From: Streptomyces sp. NBC_00440
Lineage (GTDB): Bacteria; Actinomycetota; Actinomycetes; Streptomycetales; Streptomycetaceae
Reading direction: 5' to 3'
Length of the DNA: 64,000 nt
Assembly (NCBI RefSeq): GCF_036014215.1
Contig: NZ_CP107922.1
Coordinates: 186,001 to 250,000, forward strand
The position numbers and the translations under genes were made by a program. Positions 33,308-41,388 of this stretch are shown here, in pieces. The notes below the pieces were generated by a model that saw only the letters and a list, made by a program, of their open reading frames with translations, had not been told where the DNA came from and searched no databases. The stretch's first letter is position 1; each line of letters begins with the position of its first letter.

Positions 33308-34431
33308 GCAAGGCAGCATCGTTGGGGTCCGGTTCCTCCTTCCAGCGGACGCGTCCCATCAGCTCCCGTCGAGCCGCTGTGAATGCGGCGACTAACGCAC
33401 CGACCGAGGGCACGCCGCCCCCCGTTGAGCTTGAAGTGGGGCTGATCAGCCTCAACCCGCTCAACCCCCGCACATCGCTGGGCGACCTCACCGACCTCGC
33501 CGGCAGTATTCGCGATCACGGGCAGAAGACCGCGATCAGTATCATGGGCAGGTTCGCCTATCTCAAAGCGAACCCCGACCAGGCCGAGGATGCACTCGAA
33601 GAGGGAACGAAGTACGTCGTCATCGACGGCAACTCCCGCTTGGCCGCCGCACGCGAGGCGGGAAACAAGACCGTCAAGGTCATGCTGGACGACGAGCTGG
33701 GCAGCAACCCCGATGAGATCCTCGAATCGGCCCTGGTCGCCAACATCCACCGCAACGACCTGGACCACCTCGACGAGGCAAACGCCCTCCAGCAACTCCT
33801 CAAGGTCCACGGCACGCAGGAAGCCCTCGCCGCACGGCTCCACCGATCACAGGGCTGGGTCTCCCAAAGGCTCGCCCTGCTCGGCCTGAACGACGATCTC
33901 AAGGCCAAACTGCAGAGCGGCGAGGAGCCAGCCGACCTGCTGCGCCGCGTGGGCAACAAGAAGGCCGATGAACAGGAAGAGCACCTGCGACGGCTGAAAG
34001 CGAAGAAGGCCGAGGAAGACAGTGAGAAGGAGGCACGCCGAGCGGCCCGGCGAAAGCAGCCTCAGGATGAGCCTGTCGGAACCGAAGCTGACAAGCGGGG
34101 GAATGCGCTAGCCGACGGACGCCCGCGCGGCGAAAAGCAACCCGACGCCGAAGAAGTGGCGCCGCGGAAAGAGACGATCCCTGACCCGCGCACGACGACG
34201 AAGCCGTCTGCCAGCATCGCGCCCCCGGCTAAGCCGCAGATCAAAATGCCCTGGGGCGACGAGGAGGCGGTCGGTGAGATCATGCTGGCGAAACTGAGTG
34301 AGAGTCAGTTCAGTGCGCAGATCCGTTGGGGGGCCGCCAGACTGTCCGAGCATCAGCGCGAGCTCCTCATCCAGGAACTCATCCAGCAGCGCGAAAACAA
34401 CGCAGCCTCGATGCAAGCAGCAAAGGTGTGA
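33304..34431 (+). CDS. parB: ParB centromere-binding protein
   Basis: 375 residues; ATG overlaps the parA stop. The N-terminal CTPase domain has GNSRLAAAREAG near residue 108 (the GxxR motif) and ALVANIHRNDL near 146. An HTH follows (GTQEALAARLHRSQGWVSQR, residues about 170-195). A charged Lys/Glu-rich linker leads to a C-terminal helical region for dimerisation (HQRELLIQELIQQRENN). Its likely targets are the TATTACG-N-CGTAATA palindromes upstream. The pair ends at the terminator at 34451. Confidence 0.93.
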   Translation: MSKAASLGSGSSFQRTRPISSRRAAVNAATNAPTEGTPPPVELEVGLISLNPLNPRTSLGDLTDLAGSIRDHGQKTAISIMGRFAYLKANPDQAEDALEEGTKYVVIDGNSRLAAAREAGNKTVKVMLDDELGSNPDEILESALVANIHRNDLDHLDEANALQQLLKVHGTQEALAARLHRSQGWVSQRLALLGLNDDLKAKLQSGEEPADLLRRVGNKKADEQEEHLRRLKAKKAEEDSEKEARRAARRKQPQDEPVGTEADKRGNALADGRPRGEKQPDAEEVAPRKETIPDPRTTTKPSASIAPPAKPQIKMPWGDEEAVGEIMLAKLSESQFSAQIRWGAARLSEHQRELLIQELIQQRENNAASMQAAKV

Positions 34432-34450
34432 CTCCACTGAGTTCGGACGT

Positions 34451-34483
34451 GTCCTGCATCCAGCTGCATTCAGGATGCAGGAC
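34451..34483 (+). terminator. Terminator of parAB
   Basis: GTCCTGCATCC and GGATGCAGGAC form a perfect 11-bp stem with an 11-base loop, 20 bases after the parB stop. The following bases to 34820 contain no supported gene. Confidence 0.75.
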
Positions 34484-34820
34484 CCTGTCGATGACCGCCC
34501 TTGGCTCCAAGCGGTCTGACGGACGAAATCGCATGTAGCGCGCAAAGGTGACGGAGCGTAGCTAAAGGTGGCCTCCAGAATGGCACCTTAGGCGGCCGAA
34601 CTCTGGGCCCCCGGTGTGATCGGGCCTTGGGGTGTTTGGCAGGCCGTCACATCGGCGTATGCGGCCTTTTGTATTGCCGGGGCGCGCCTTCCGCCCTGTA
34701 ACTCTCCTGAGCGGTCGTCACACCACGTCTGGACTCCAGAGCCGGGGAGCATATCCGGGGACCAGAGACCTTTCGTATGAAGTCCGATGGAGGCCCAGTC
34801 GTCGGGGCGTGCCTTCCCGG

Positions 34821-35126
34821 TCACCTGGATCCGTGGTGATCATTTCCCAAGGCCGCAGCGTGAGGGTGTGTTTCAGTAGTGGCGATACGAAGTCGCGCCA
34901 TGCGTTCCCGGTGGTGGAGCCAGTCTCGCCATACGTCACGGCGGTGCTCGGATTCCTGAGGCAGAAGTGCCGGCAGGACACCGCTGACGACACTGGCCGC
35001 AGCGATGAGGGCAGCAACCCAACCGGGCGTACCCGCATATGTCTTGTCGGCCAGGGCAATGGCCCCAAGGCCGACGGGCGGGGCAGCCCAGATGATGAGG
35101 CGGCGTGCAGCGGGGCGGGCGCTCAT
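34821..35126 (-). CDS. Small membrane protein, 101 aa
   Basis: ATG 35126 with GAAGGA 9 bases upstream. Two hydrophobic segments at about 9-27 (LIIWAAPPVGLGAIALA) and 34-54, then a soluble basic tail (SEHRRDVWRDWLHHRERM). No family is recognised. It lies alone between parB and the sigma-like gene. Confidence 0.65.
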   Translation of the reverse strand: MSARPAARRLIIWAAPPVGLGAIALADKTYAGTPGWVAALIAAASVVSGVLPALLPQESEHRRDVWRDWLHHRERMARLRIATTETHPHAAALGNDHHGSR

Positions 35127-35248
35127 AACGGTGGTCCTTCGGGCTCGGAGGCGGACGCGCCAAATGCGCGCGCGGGGCGGAGCGTGCAGCAGTCCCAGCC
35201 CATGCGCCGCGGGCAACGGATCTGACAGCCCGAAGAATGGGGGAGCGG

Positions 35249-35384
35249 GGGGTTAGCGGCGCAAGCCCCAGCGGCAATCCCAGATTGCGCACAGGCAAAT
35301 CCGAAATTCAATGCCACGACCTGCAGGTTTTCGGGCCAGGGCCTGAATGACAGTCCCTGCCCCGATAAGGGGTTAGCGGTGCAA
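35249..35384. repeat. Direct repeat GGGGTTAGCGGYGCAA
   Basis: A 16-base sequence at 35249-35264 recurs at 35369-35384 with one mismatch, 120 bp apart, in the intergenic stretch 35127-35412. That stretch otherwise shows only a small GCAATC/GATTGC hairpin. Confidence 0.55.
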
Positions 35385-35412
35385 CTCCTCCTCGGCGGCT
35401 GGACTCTGTGGG

Positions 35413-35448
35413 GGCGCCTCCGCCACGCAGGACCGGTACGGAGGCGCC
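35413..35448 (-). terminator. Terminator of the sigma-like gene
   Basis: GGCGCCTCC and GGAGGCGCC form a 9-bp stem 18 bases beyond the stop of the minus-strand gene ending at 35467. Confidence 0.55.
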
Positions 35449-35466
35449 TCTGCTGTGTGGGCAGGC

Positions 35467-36354
35467 TTACGCCATGGGGTTCGTTCCGGGAGAACGCAGT
35501 TCGCGACGACGGCGCTGCTCGGCGGCCAGACGCCGAGCCTTGCATCGCACCCGCTTGCCGAAGGCTTCCGGGTCCGTGGCGCCAGCACATGCCGCAGCCT
35601 CCACCCAGGTAGTGCCCTCACCCTCCGCGTACGCGAACACCACCTGCTGTTCAGCCGAGGTCAGGCCGCGCAGGACAGCATTGAGGCGCTCGTCCTCGAA
35701 CACCCTGCCCGCCACGCGCTGCAGCAGGTCGACGTCGGCCGCGACCAGGTCATACAGCGACAGTCCGTTTCCGAGGGCGACGTCGAGGGACAGGACCCGG
35801 CCATGCCGAGTCTTGCGCCGCCACACTGGTACCAGCTGCCGGTGCAGCATGTGGGCCTCCGCTTTCAGCGCCGCTACAGCGGTCGAGGACAGCCTGCCCT
35901 CGGACCATAACGGTGCACTCCAGCCGCCGAGCAGGGCAGTCGAGATCGCCTCACGCCACCGGTCGCTGCGGGGGACGAGCAGGTTGTTGGCCGCAAGTCT
36001 GTCCACGCACCGCTCTTGCACCTCTTTGGCCAGCTCCCGGGTGAGCAAAGCTTCCTGAACGCTCAGTGCCGCGGAGAGGTCAGGAGCCATCTCCGACGGA
36101 AGACCGGGGATACGGTAAGTCACGTCGTACTTCTCCGTGTCGTGCAGCCGCTTGCTGACGGATACATCGACCAGGGCAACGCCGGATTCCGTGCCTGCTA
36201 TGGCCTTTGGCCTCTTGTGCCCCTCGTTGGTGAGGAGTGCGGTGATGTGTATCCCGTGGAAGCTAGGACCGCCCCAAACAGACGGATCGTGCTGCGTTGT
36301 ATGCGGTGCCTTATTTAGGGTCCTGGGTGTGGGGTTGCTGTGAGAGATGGTCAA
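35467..36354 (-). CDS. Sigma-70 region 4-like HTH protein, 295 aa
   Basis: The only usable start is TTG 36354, with GGAAGG upstream. The C-terminal 80 residues (RLNAVLRGLTSAEQQVVFAY, then TWVEAAACAGATDPEAFGKR) follow the sigma region 4 pattern. Residues about 175-215 (SLDVALGNGLSLYDLVAADV) may stand in for a degenerate region 2 or 3. The N-terminal 90 residues are unique. It may be a plasmid sigma-like regulator. It resembles the protein at 40194 in organisation but not closely in sequence. Confidence 0.65.
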   Translation of the reverse strand: MTISHSNPTPRTLNKAPHTTQHDPSVWGGPSFHGIHITALLTNEGHKRPKAIAGTESGVALVDVSVSKRLHDTEKYDVTYRIPGLPSEMAPDLSAALSVQEALLTRELAKEVQERCVDRLAANNLLVPRSDRWREAISTALLGGWSAPLWSEGRLSSTAVAALKAEAHMLHRQLVPVWRRKTRHGRVLSLDVALGNGLSLYDLVAADVDLLQRVAGRVFEDERLNAVLRGLTSAEQQVVFAYAEGEGTTWVEAAACAGATDPEAFGKRVRCKARRLAAEQRRRRELRSPGTNPMA

Positions 36355-36377
36355 CCTGCTGCCTTCCTTGCCTAATG

Positions 36378-36388
36378 AGGTGTCTTCA
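36378..36388 (+). promoter_or_regulatory. AGGTGTCTTCA motif shared with the parA start
   Basis: CCTAATG precedes AGGTGTCTTCA here; at parA, TTAGTA followed by the same 11 bases occupies 32035-32045. It may be a shared promoter start region or an operator. Confidence 0.35.
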
Positions 36389-36699
36389 CCTATCGGTCTT
36401 GGGCAGACCGGCTGGCGTCAATATTTCTTGAGCCCCTGCTGGTGATCTGCATCACGCCCAGGGCTGTGACTTGGCTGGCTCAGGTCGCGCTGTGTTCCAG
36501 GGGCCGGAGATGTCCGTAGCCAGGGCATACCCGGGGCTGTCGTCCAGAAGTTCCTTTGCGCCGGTTGTAACGCTGGTCGATGCGGGAGCCCTTGCGGTCG
36601 GCGCACCGCTGCCTCCGGTCCTGCCGGGCGTCGGCTTCGCGAGCACGTCACAGCGTCGCCCTTCGTGCGGCGACCGCCTGTGCGCGGTGCAGTTGAGGG

Positions 36700-36975
36700 A
36701 TGCCCGCCGACGGCAGTAAGAGCGTGGGGCCGCGGCGCGGGAGACGCAGCGGCCGGTGTGTGCCCGCTGCGGGGAGGAGTTCACCGATGAGCGCTGGCAG
36801 TCGAGCCGGTCGTCCCGATGGCGTGAGGGAGACGAACTGTGCTGGCCGCGGCTGGACGCACAGCATGAACAGGTGAGGGCGGAGAAGGCCGCGCGCCGCT
36901 TGGCGGAGAATGCCGGCCCGGGAGGTGGCCGAAGCGGAGGTGAAGAAGAACTGGCCTGTTCGGCCGCGCCGGTAG
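36700..36975 (+). pseudogene. Small zinc protein with two compensating frameshifts
   Basis: ATG 36700 opens MPADGSKSVG. Adding one G to GGGG at 36726-36729 gives AAARETQRPVCARCGEEFTD, then SRWREGDELCWPRLDAQHEQ and a helical stretch. Removing one C from CCC at 36917-36919 then gives REVAEAEVKKNWPVRPRR and a stop at TAG 36973. The restored protein of about 91 residues would have a C-x2-C pair and one later cysteine. As written, the zinc motif is out of frame with both ends. Confidence 0.5.
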
Positions 36976-37073
36976 CCGGCACGCGGGCGGGTGTCCTGAG
37001 GGCGTCTTGCCTGCTACCGGTCCAGGGCGGAAGGATCAGATGCGGACCATCCACAACTGAGGGGGAGAGCACG

Positions 37074-37601
37074 GTGAGCAACAAGCTGCTGGCACCGGAC
37101 GGCTGGCTCGTAGTGGGGCTGCCCTGGCCGGAGCAGACCCAAGATGGCTGGGGTGAGTGCGCGGTGGCTGTCGCCCCGGAGATGATCCCCCGCCACCTCG
37201 TCAGCAAAGGCGCCGGCATCGCGCTCGATCTCGCGACCGGCCTGGCCCGCGATCCGAACGACGGGCCGGGCAAAGCTGTCTTCTTCTCCGACGTCACCCT
37301 CTGGCTCGACAAGCAGGGCAAGGACTGGGCGGATTTCGGAGCCGACTACGAAGCCGTCATCGATGAACTCGTTAAGGCTCCGGTCCCGCAGCTCTACATG
37401 GCGCTCGTCCAGAAGGCCCACGCGATCCTGTGTGACGCCAGCCGCGATGGGGTGCGCCTGTATTACGCGGGCGGCGACGTCGAACATGTCACCCCGCAGG
37501 TACGTGCTGACGTTCACGCCGCTATCACCACGAGCCTGGAGCGGGACTGGCCGCCCTACATTCAGAGCCTCATCGACCGCGGCGCACTCCAGACCCGATA
37601 G
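37074..37601 (+). CDS. Hypothetical protein, 175 aa
   Basis: GTG 37074 with GAGGGGGAG 6 bases upstream. A soluble protein with alternating strand and helix (LLAPDGWLVVGLPWPEQTQD, then KAVFFSDVTLWLDKQGKDW), ending in a helical SLERDWPPYIQSLIDRG. No motif, no membrane segment. A strong terminator follows. Function unknown. Confidence 0.7.
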   Translation: MSNKLLAPDGWLVVGLPWPEQTQDGWGECAVAVAPEMIPRHLVSKGAGIALDLATGLARDPNDGPGKAVFFSDVTLWLDKQGKDWADFGADYEAVIDELVKAPVPQLYMALVQKAHAILCDASRDGVRLYYAGGDVEHVTPQVRADVHAAITTSLERDWPPYIQSLIDRGALQTR

Positions 37602-37611
37602 CCACACGAGC

Positions 37612-37647
37612 ACGGGCTCCGATCTCTCTGGGGGGATCGGAGCCCGT
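37612..37647 (+). terminator. Intrinsic terminator
   Basis: ACGGGCTCCGATC and GATCGGAGCCCGT form a perfect 13-bp stem followed by CGACGTTTA. The stretch from here to 38007 (360 bases) contains no supported gene. Confidence 0.75.
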
Positions 37648-38007
37648 CGACGTTTATGGGGGCCGGGGCCACGGTGCCAGCCCGGCAGCCTGGAACGTTC
37701 GTGACTCGGGCTCGCCTCAACCACTCGGCAAAGCTCCACGGAATCGGTTACGGCCTCCGAGGCCAGAGGGCAGGCTTCGTCCTCCGTCCTCGCGCCGCCG
37801 ACGAGGTCTGGGCTGATGGCTTCGGCGAGGCAAGTATCGCTTCACGGCCGTTGGCTGAGGCGGGTCATCACCTACCCGTCCATGCCGGCGGCCGTTGGCA
37901 CTCCCAGCTGGTGATCTCAAGTACGTGAAGGCGTGAGCGGACCGATCACACCGTGAGAGTGTGAAACCCGTTCATCATCACGCCAGCACAGGGAAAGGCT
38001 CCAGCAG

Positions 38008-39672
38008 GTGGCCGCGGGGACCAGGATTCAACTCAGCCGTACACACCGGATACTCATCGCGCTCGTGGTCGCGGGCGCGGTGATCATCGCCGGGATCGGT
38101 TTCGTGGGTTCCTACGCGGCCGTGCGCGAACTCGCCCAGGAGAAGGGCTTCGGCTCCTTCTCGACGGTCTTCCCCATCGGTATCGACGCGGGGATCTGTG
38201 TGCTGCTCGCACTGGATCTGCTGCTGACCTGGATCCGTATCCCGTTCCTGCTGCTGCGCCAGACCGCGTGGCTGCTGACGGCCGCGACGATCGCGTTCAA
38301 CGGCGCCGCGGCCTGGCCCGACCCGCTGGGGACCGGGATGCACGCGGTGATCCCGGTGCTGTTCGTGGTCTGCGTCGAGGCGGCGCGCCACGCGGTGGGC
38401 CGGATCGCCGACATCACGGCCGACAAGCACATGGAGGGCGTGCGCCTCACCCGCTGGCTGCTCGCACCGGTCCCCACCTTTCTGCTGTGGCGCCGGATGA
38501 AGCTGTGGGAGCTGCGCAGGTACGACGAGGTCATCAAGCTCGAACAGGACCGGCTGATCTACCAGGCCCGGCTCCAGGCCCGGTTCGGGCGCGCGTGGCG
38601 GCGCAAGGCGCCGATCGAGTCGCTGATGCCGCTGCGGCTGGCGAGGTACGGGGTTCCGCTCGCGGAGATGGCCCCCTCCGGGCTGGCGGCCGCCGGCATC
38701 GGTGAACCCGGAGCGCCGGCAGGGCACCTGGGCTTCGACCCTGCGGAACTGGCACACGCCGCCCTGACAGAGCGGGCCCTGGAGCCCGCACCATCCATCG
38801 AGCAGAACCGCCAGGCGGCGCCGCCGGCGGATGAACCGCCGACCGGGGGAGCGGCGTTCGAGCCAGTTGGGTTCGACTTCGACTACTCCTCCGAGTTCCG
38901 CCAGTACGTCGCCGCGTACGACACAGTCCCGACAGACCGCCAGTTCTCCTTGTACCTCAGAGATTTCCACGGGGTTGTCGACCCGCAGACCGGCGATGTC
39001 ATCCCAGAGCAGCGGATCGGGCCACACCTGGAGGAACTGCGTGGCGCCTTCCAGGAGGCGTTCCCGGAGGTCTACCTCCCCGACGACCTCCCCGCACCAT
39101 CGCCGTGGTTCGAGCCGCGGCCCGACCAGCCCGCGGAATTCGAGACGGATTCTGGTTTGCCCACCGCCGACGTTCCGGCTGAGCCTCACGCTGACCCTGA
39201 GCTCGAGCCCGACGCACCGGGGCGGCCGGCGCAGGCTGAGCCCTCCACGCGGGAGCCGGTGCTGGCGCCGACCGGATCCGCGGTCCCGGACCAGAGGGAT
39301 GGCGGGGGAGTGCCCCAGCAGTTGTCGATCGGTGGTTCGTTCCAACGATCGGCTCCGTCCCAGCCGGATACAGAGTCGGCTGCTCCCTGGGTGGCTGCGG
39401 TGACCGACACGGGGGAGGCGACCGCGCGGGCGGCGGAGCCGGAGCACCAGGAGCCGGAACTGGATGCAGAGGAGCAGCGGATCCGGATGGTCGCCGGGTG
39501 GCTGGCCGAAGCGGAGGAGAGCAACAGGAAGCTCTCGGGCGCTGAGGTCGCGCGCCGTCTCGATGTCTCTCCGCGTACCGGCCAGCGTGCTCTCGGAGCG
39601 GCGAAGAAGTACCGGGAGGAGCAGTTGCGGCAGCACGGTCGCGCCCATCTCCGGTCCGTCGCTGATCGATGA
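38008..39672 (+). CDS. Second DUF2637 membrane protein with C-terminal HTH
   Basis: GTG 38008 with GGGAAAGG upstream; 554 residues. Four hydrophobic segments in residues 12-125 include the DUF2637 hallmarks FVGSYAAVRELA, FPIGIDAGICVLLALDLLL and HAVIPVLFVVCVEAARH. A soluble part and an acidic Pro/Glu-rich linker span about 240-490. The C-terminus has an HTH near 510-536 (LSGAEVARRLDVSPRTGQRA). It parallels the protein at 11265 but replaces the coiled coil with an acidic linker. It directly precedes the repeat array at 39670, which it may bind. This is inference. Confidence 0.85.
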   Translation: MAAGTRIQLSRTHRILIALVVAGAVIIAGIGFVGSYAAVRELAQEKGFGSFSTVFPIGIDAGICVLLALDLLLTWIRIPFLLLRQTAWLLTAATIAFNGAAAWPDPLGTGMHAVIPVLFVVCVEAARHAVGRIADITADKHMEGVRLTRWLLAPVPTFLLWRRMKLWELRRYDEVIKLEQDRLIYQARLQARFGRAWRRKAPIESLMPLRLARYGVPLAEMAPSGLAAAGIGEPGAPAGHLGFDPAELAHAALTERALEPAPSIEQNRQAAPPADEPPTGGAAFEPVGFDFDYSSEFRQYVAAYDTVPTDRQFSLYLRDFHGVVDPQTGDVIPEQRIGPHLEELRGAFQEAFPEVYLPDDLPAPSPWFEPRPDQPAEFETDSGLPTADVPAEPHADPELEPDAPGRPAQAEPSTREPVLAPTGSAVPDQRDGGGVPQQLSIGGSFQRSAPSQPDTESAAPWVAAVTDTGEATARAAEPEHQEPELDAEEQRIRMVAGWLAEAEESNRKLSGAEVARRLDVSPRTGQRALGAAKKYREEQLRQHGRAHLRSVADR

Positions 39673-39971
39673 CCGATCCGTCTCCTGTGGCCCGATGACC
39701 GACTGCGGTCGTCGGGCCACCGTCATGTTCCGGCACCGCCGCGTGGCCGATCGGATCCGTCGGTGCCGCTGGCCGACTTGGCCGTGACCGATTCGGCGGG
39801 CCGTGACCGATGGGGCCGTGACCGGTTTCCGCGGGCCGTGACCGACAGGCTCGTGACCGATTCCGCGGACCGGGGCGGTGGCCGATCCGTGTTCACCGGT
39901 CATCGGCCATGACCGAAGACGCGGGATCGGCCATGGCCGAGTAGCCGCTGCTGTGCCGTGTCGATCGGTCA
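39670..39971. repeat. Iteron-like array of TGACCGAT/TGGCCGAT
   Basis: About 14 copies of TGRCCGA(T), mostly direct with some inverted, lie in 300 bases: 39670, 39696, 39744, 39770, 39785, 39804, 39819, 39839, 39854, 39879, 39910 and 39934, with inverted copies at 39902, 39926 and 39964. The central copies form a tandem repeat of about 35 bp (spacings 19, 15, 20, 15). More copies occur inside the next gene. It could be a replication origin, ParB or Rep site, or the recognition repeat of the TraB translocase. Confidence 0.8.
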
Positions 39972-39990
39972 TCCGGCACGTGATGAAGAA

Positions 39991-40149
39991 GGGCTTGCCC
40001 GCCCCCCGAGGGGGCTTGCCCACTGTTGCACGGCCCGGTCATGAGGGGGCTTGCCCACCCCCTGAGAGGGCTTGCCCAACCGGCGAATCCGGCACTTTCT
40101 GCCTGTGACCTGCGCCGTTCGGGAAATGGGCAAGCTTTCGGGCAAGCCC
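39991..40149. repeat. GGGCTTGCCC repeats in two 21-bp pairs plus inverted copies
   Basis: GGGCTTGCCC at 39991, 40012, 40047 and 40068 (both pairs 21 bp apart, i.e. two DNA turns), and the complement GGGCAAGC at 40128 and GGGCAAGCCC at 40140. It ends 45 bases before GTG 40194, as expected for operator sites of a dimeric regulator or origin iterons. Confidence 0.8.
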
Positions 40150-40193
40150 GGGTGAGGAGAGTTCACGGCACGAGATCCGAGAGGAGCTGTGCC

Positions 40194-41084
40194 GTGCTCA
40201 ACCTGTACTCCGCCCCGACCGCTGGCGGGATCTTCGACCGCCTGGACGCTGACTGGGCGACTCTGTGCGCGGACACCTCCGTCCAGAACGCCGTGGCCGA
40301 TTGGCTCATGGCCGACAACCTGGCCGATGACGTCGCTGCCGTGACCGATTCCTGGGTGCGCACTCTGGGTCCCGCGCAGCTGCTCGCGATCCTCAAGCCG
40401 CGTACTGCGCACCTGCCGGATGAGCTGGCCGATGCCGTGCTGCGGGCCCTCCTCGTGCGCGCCGCCGGTCATGACCGATCGGCCACGCTCGCTGCTCGCA
40501 TCATCGTGCAGGCGATGATCCCGGCCGCGGTTCGTATGGCTCGCGGTCAGGTCCGCCCCTTCGGCGGCCGGTCCTTCGAGCACATCGGCCACGTGACGGT
40601 CGTCGCTCTCTTCGAGGTGGCGTGCTCTGGCCGCATCCACCACCGGTCCGGCCGGCCGGCCGCGAACATCGCACTCGACGCTCTGAACCGGGTGTGCCGT
40701 GAGATCGCCCTCGAGTGTGAGGAACTCGGAGAATCCCTGGACGTCGCCGAGGATCTCGCCGACTCCGCACCCGGGCCTGCTGTCTGTGCCCGCGCGAGTT
40801 GGGTCAGCACCGCCGCGGCGGCCGCAGGACTCGAACCGGAACTCACCCGTGACGAAGCGGAAGTGAGCCGTGCGCGTCTGGAGCTCCTTGAGCTCGTCCT
40901 GGACGCGATGGAGGCCGGCACCCTCTCACCCGACGACGGGCGGGCGATCGCCTGGCACTACACCACCACTCCCGTCCCGGACGCCCGGGCCGCTTCTCTC
41001 GCCAACACCACCCCCGCCGCATGGCAGCGCCGACGCAGCCGCGCCGTGCAGCGGCTGAAGACCAGCCTCCAAACGGCCGCTTGA
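40194..41084 (+). CDS. Sigma-like regulatory protein, 296 aa
   Basis: GTG 40194 with GAGAGGAG upstream; earlier in-frame codons lie within the repeat array. A central part (MIPAAVRMARGQVRPFGG, then ALFEVACSGRI) resembles sigma region 2. The C-terminal 70 residues (LELVLDAMEAGTLSPDDG, then LANTTPAAWQRRRSRAVQRL) resemble region 4. The first 80 residues are acidic and helical, and their coding DNA carries further TGRCCGAT copies. It is upstream of and probably co-transcribed with the type IV operon, making it a candidate activator of transfer. Confidence 0.65.
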   Translation: MLNLYSAPTAGGIFDRLDADWATLCADTSVQNAVADWLMADNLADDVAAVTDSWVRTLGPAQLLAILKPRTAHLPDELADAVLRALLVRAAGHDRSATLAARIIVQAMIPAAVRMARGQVRPFGGRSFEHIGHVTVVALFEVACSGRIHHRSGRPAANIALDALNRVCREIALECEELGESLDVAEDLADSAPGPAVCARASWVSTAAAAAGLEPELTRDEAEVSRARLELLELVLDAMEAGTLSPDDGRAIAWHYTTTPVPDARAASLANTTPAAWQRRRSRAVQRLKTSLQTAA

Positions 41085-41124
41085 CCCTCCCTGATCCACC
41101 CACCCCGATACGAACGGAGTACCC

Positions 41125-41388
41125 ATGACCCCTCTCAAGAAGAATCTGGACGCGGACGAGGAGCGCGTCACCCGCGCCCACCGGCTACTGATCGGCCTCG
41201 GTGCCGCCCTCGTCCACCACCCGTTCGACGTCGCCACCCACGAGAGGCTGCGCGCCTTCCTGAGCGATGACGCCGAGACGGTCCTGATGTCCCTGCGCGT
41301 GCTGGAGCAACGGCCCGAGGCCGAGCTGCGCAAGCGGATCGCTGAACTCTCCGGCCACCACCTGCTTCCGCTCGGGGGCACAGCGTGA
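41125..41388 (+). CDS. Small protein heading the type IV operon, 87 aa
   Basis: ATG 41125 with ACGGAG upstream. Helical, soluble (DEERVTRAHRLLIGLGAALV, then VLMSLRVLEQRPEAELRKRI). No membrane helix is certain. Its stop overlaps GTG 41385 of the TcpC-like gene. Function unknown, but the strict coupling places it in the secretion operon. Confidence 0.7.
   Translation: MTPLKKNLDADEERVTRAHRLLIGLGAALVHHPFDVATHERLRAFLSDDAETVLMSLRVLEQRPEAELRKRIAELSGHHLLPLGGTA

Noticed and set aside
34632..35225. 197-codon plus-strand frame between parB and the sigma-like gene
   Set aside because: Overlaps the better supported minus-strand membrane protein, lacks a ribosome-binding site and has shadow composition.
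37656..37928. 90-codon plus frame before the second DUF2637 gene
   Set aside because: Starts inside the flank of a terminator, no ribosome-binding site and no recognisable sequence.
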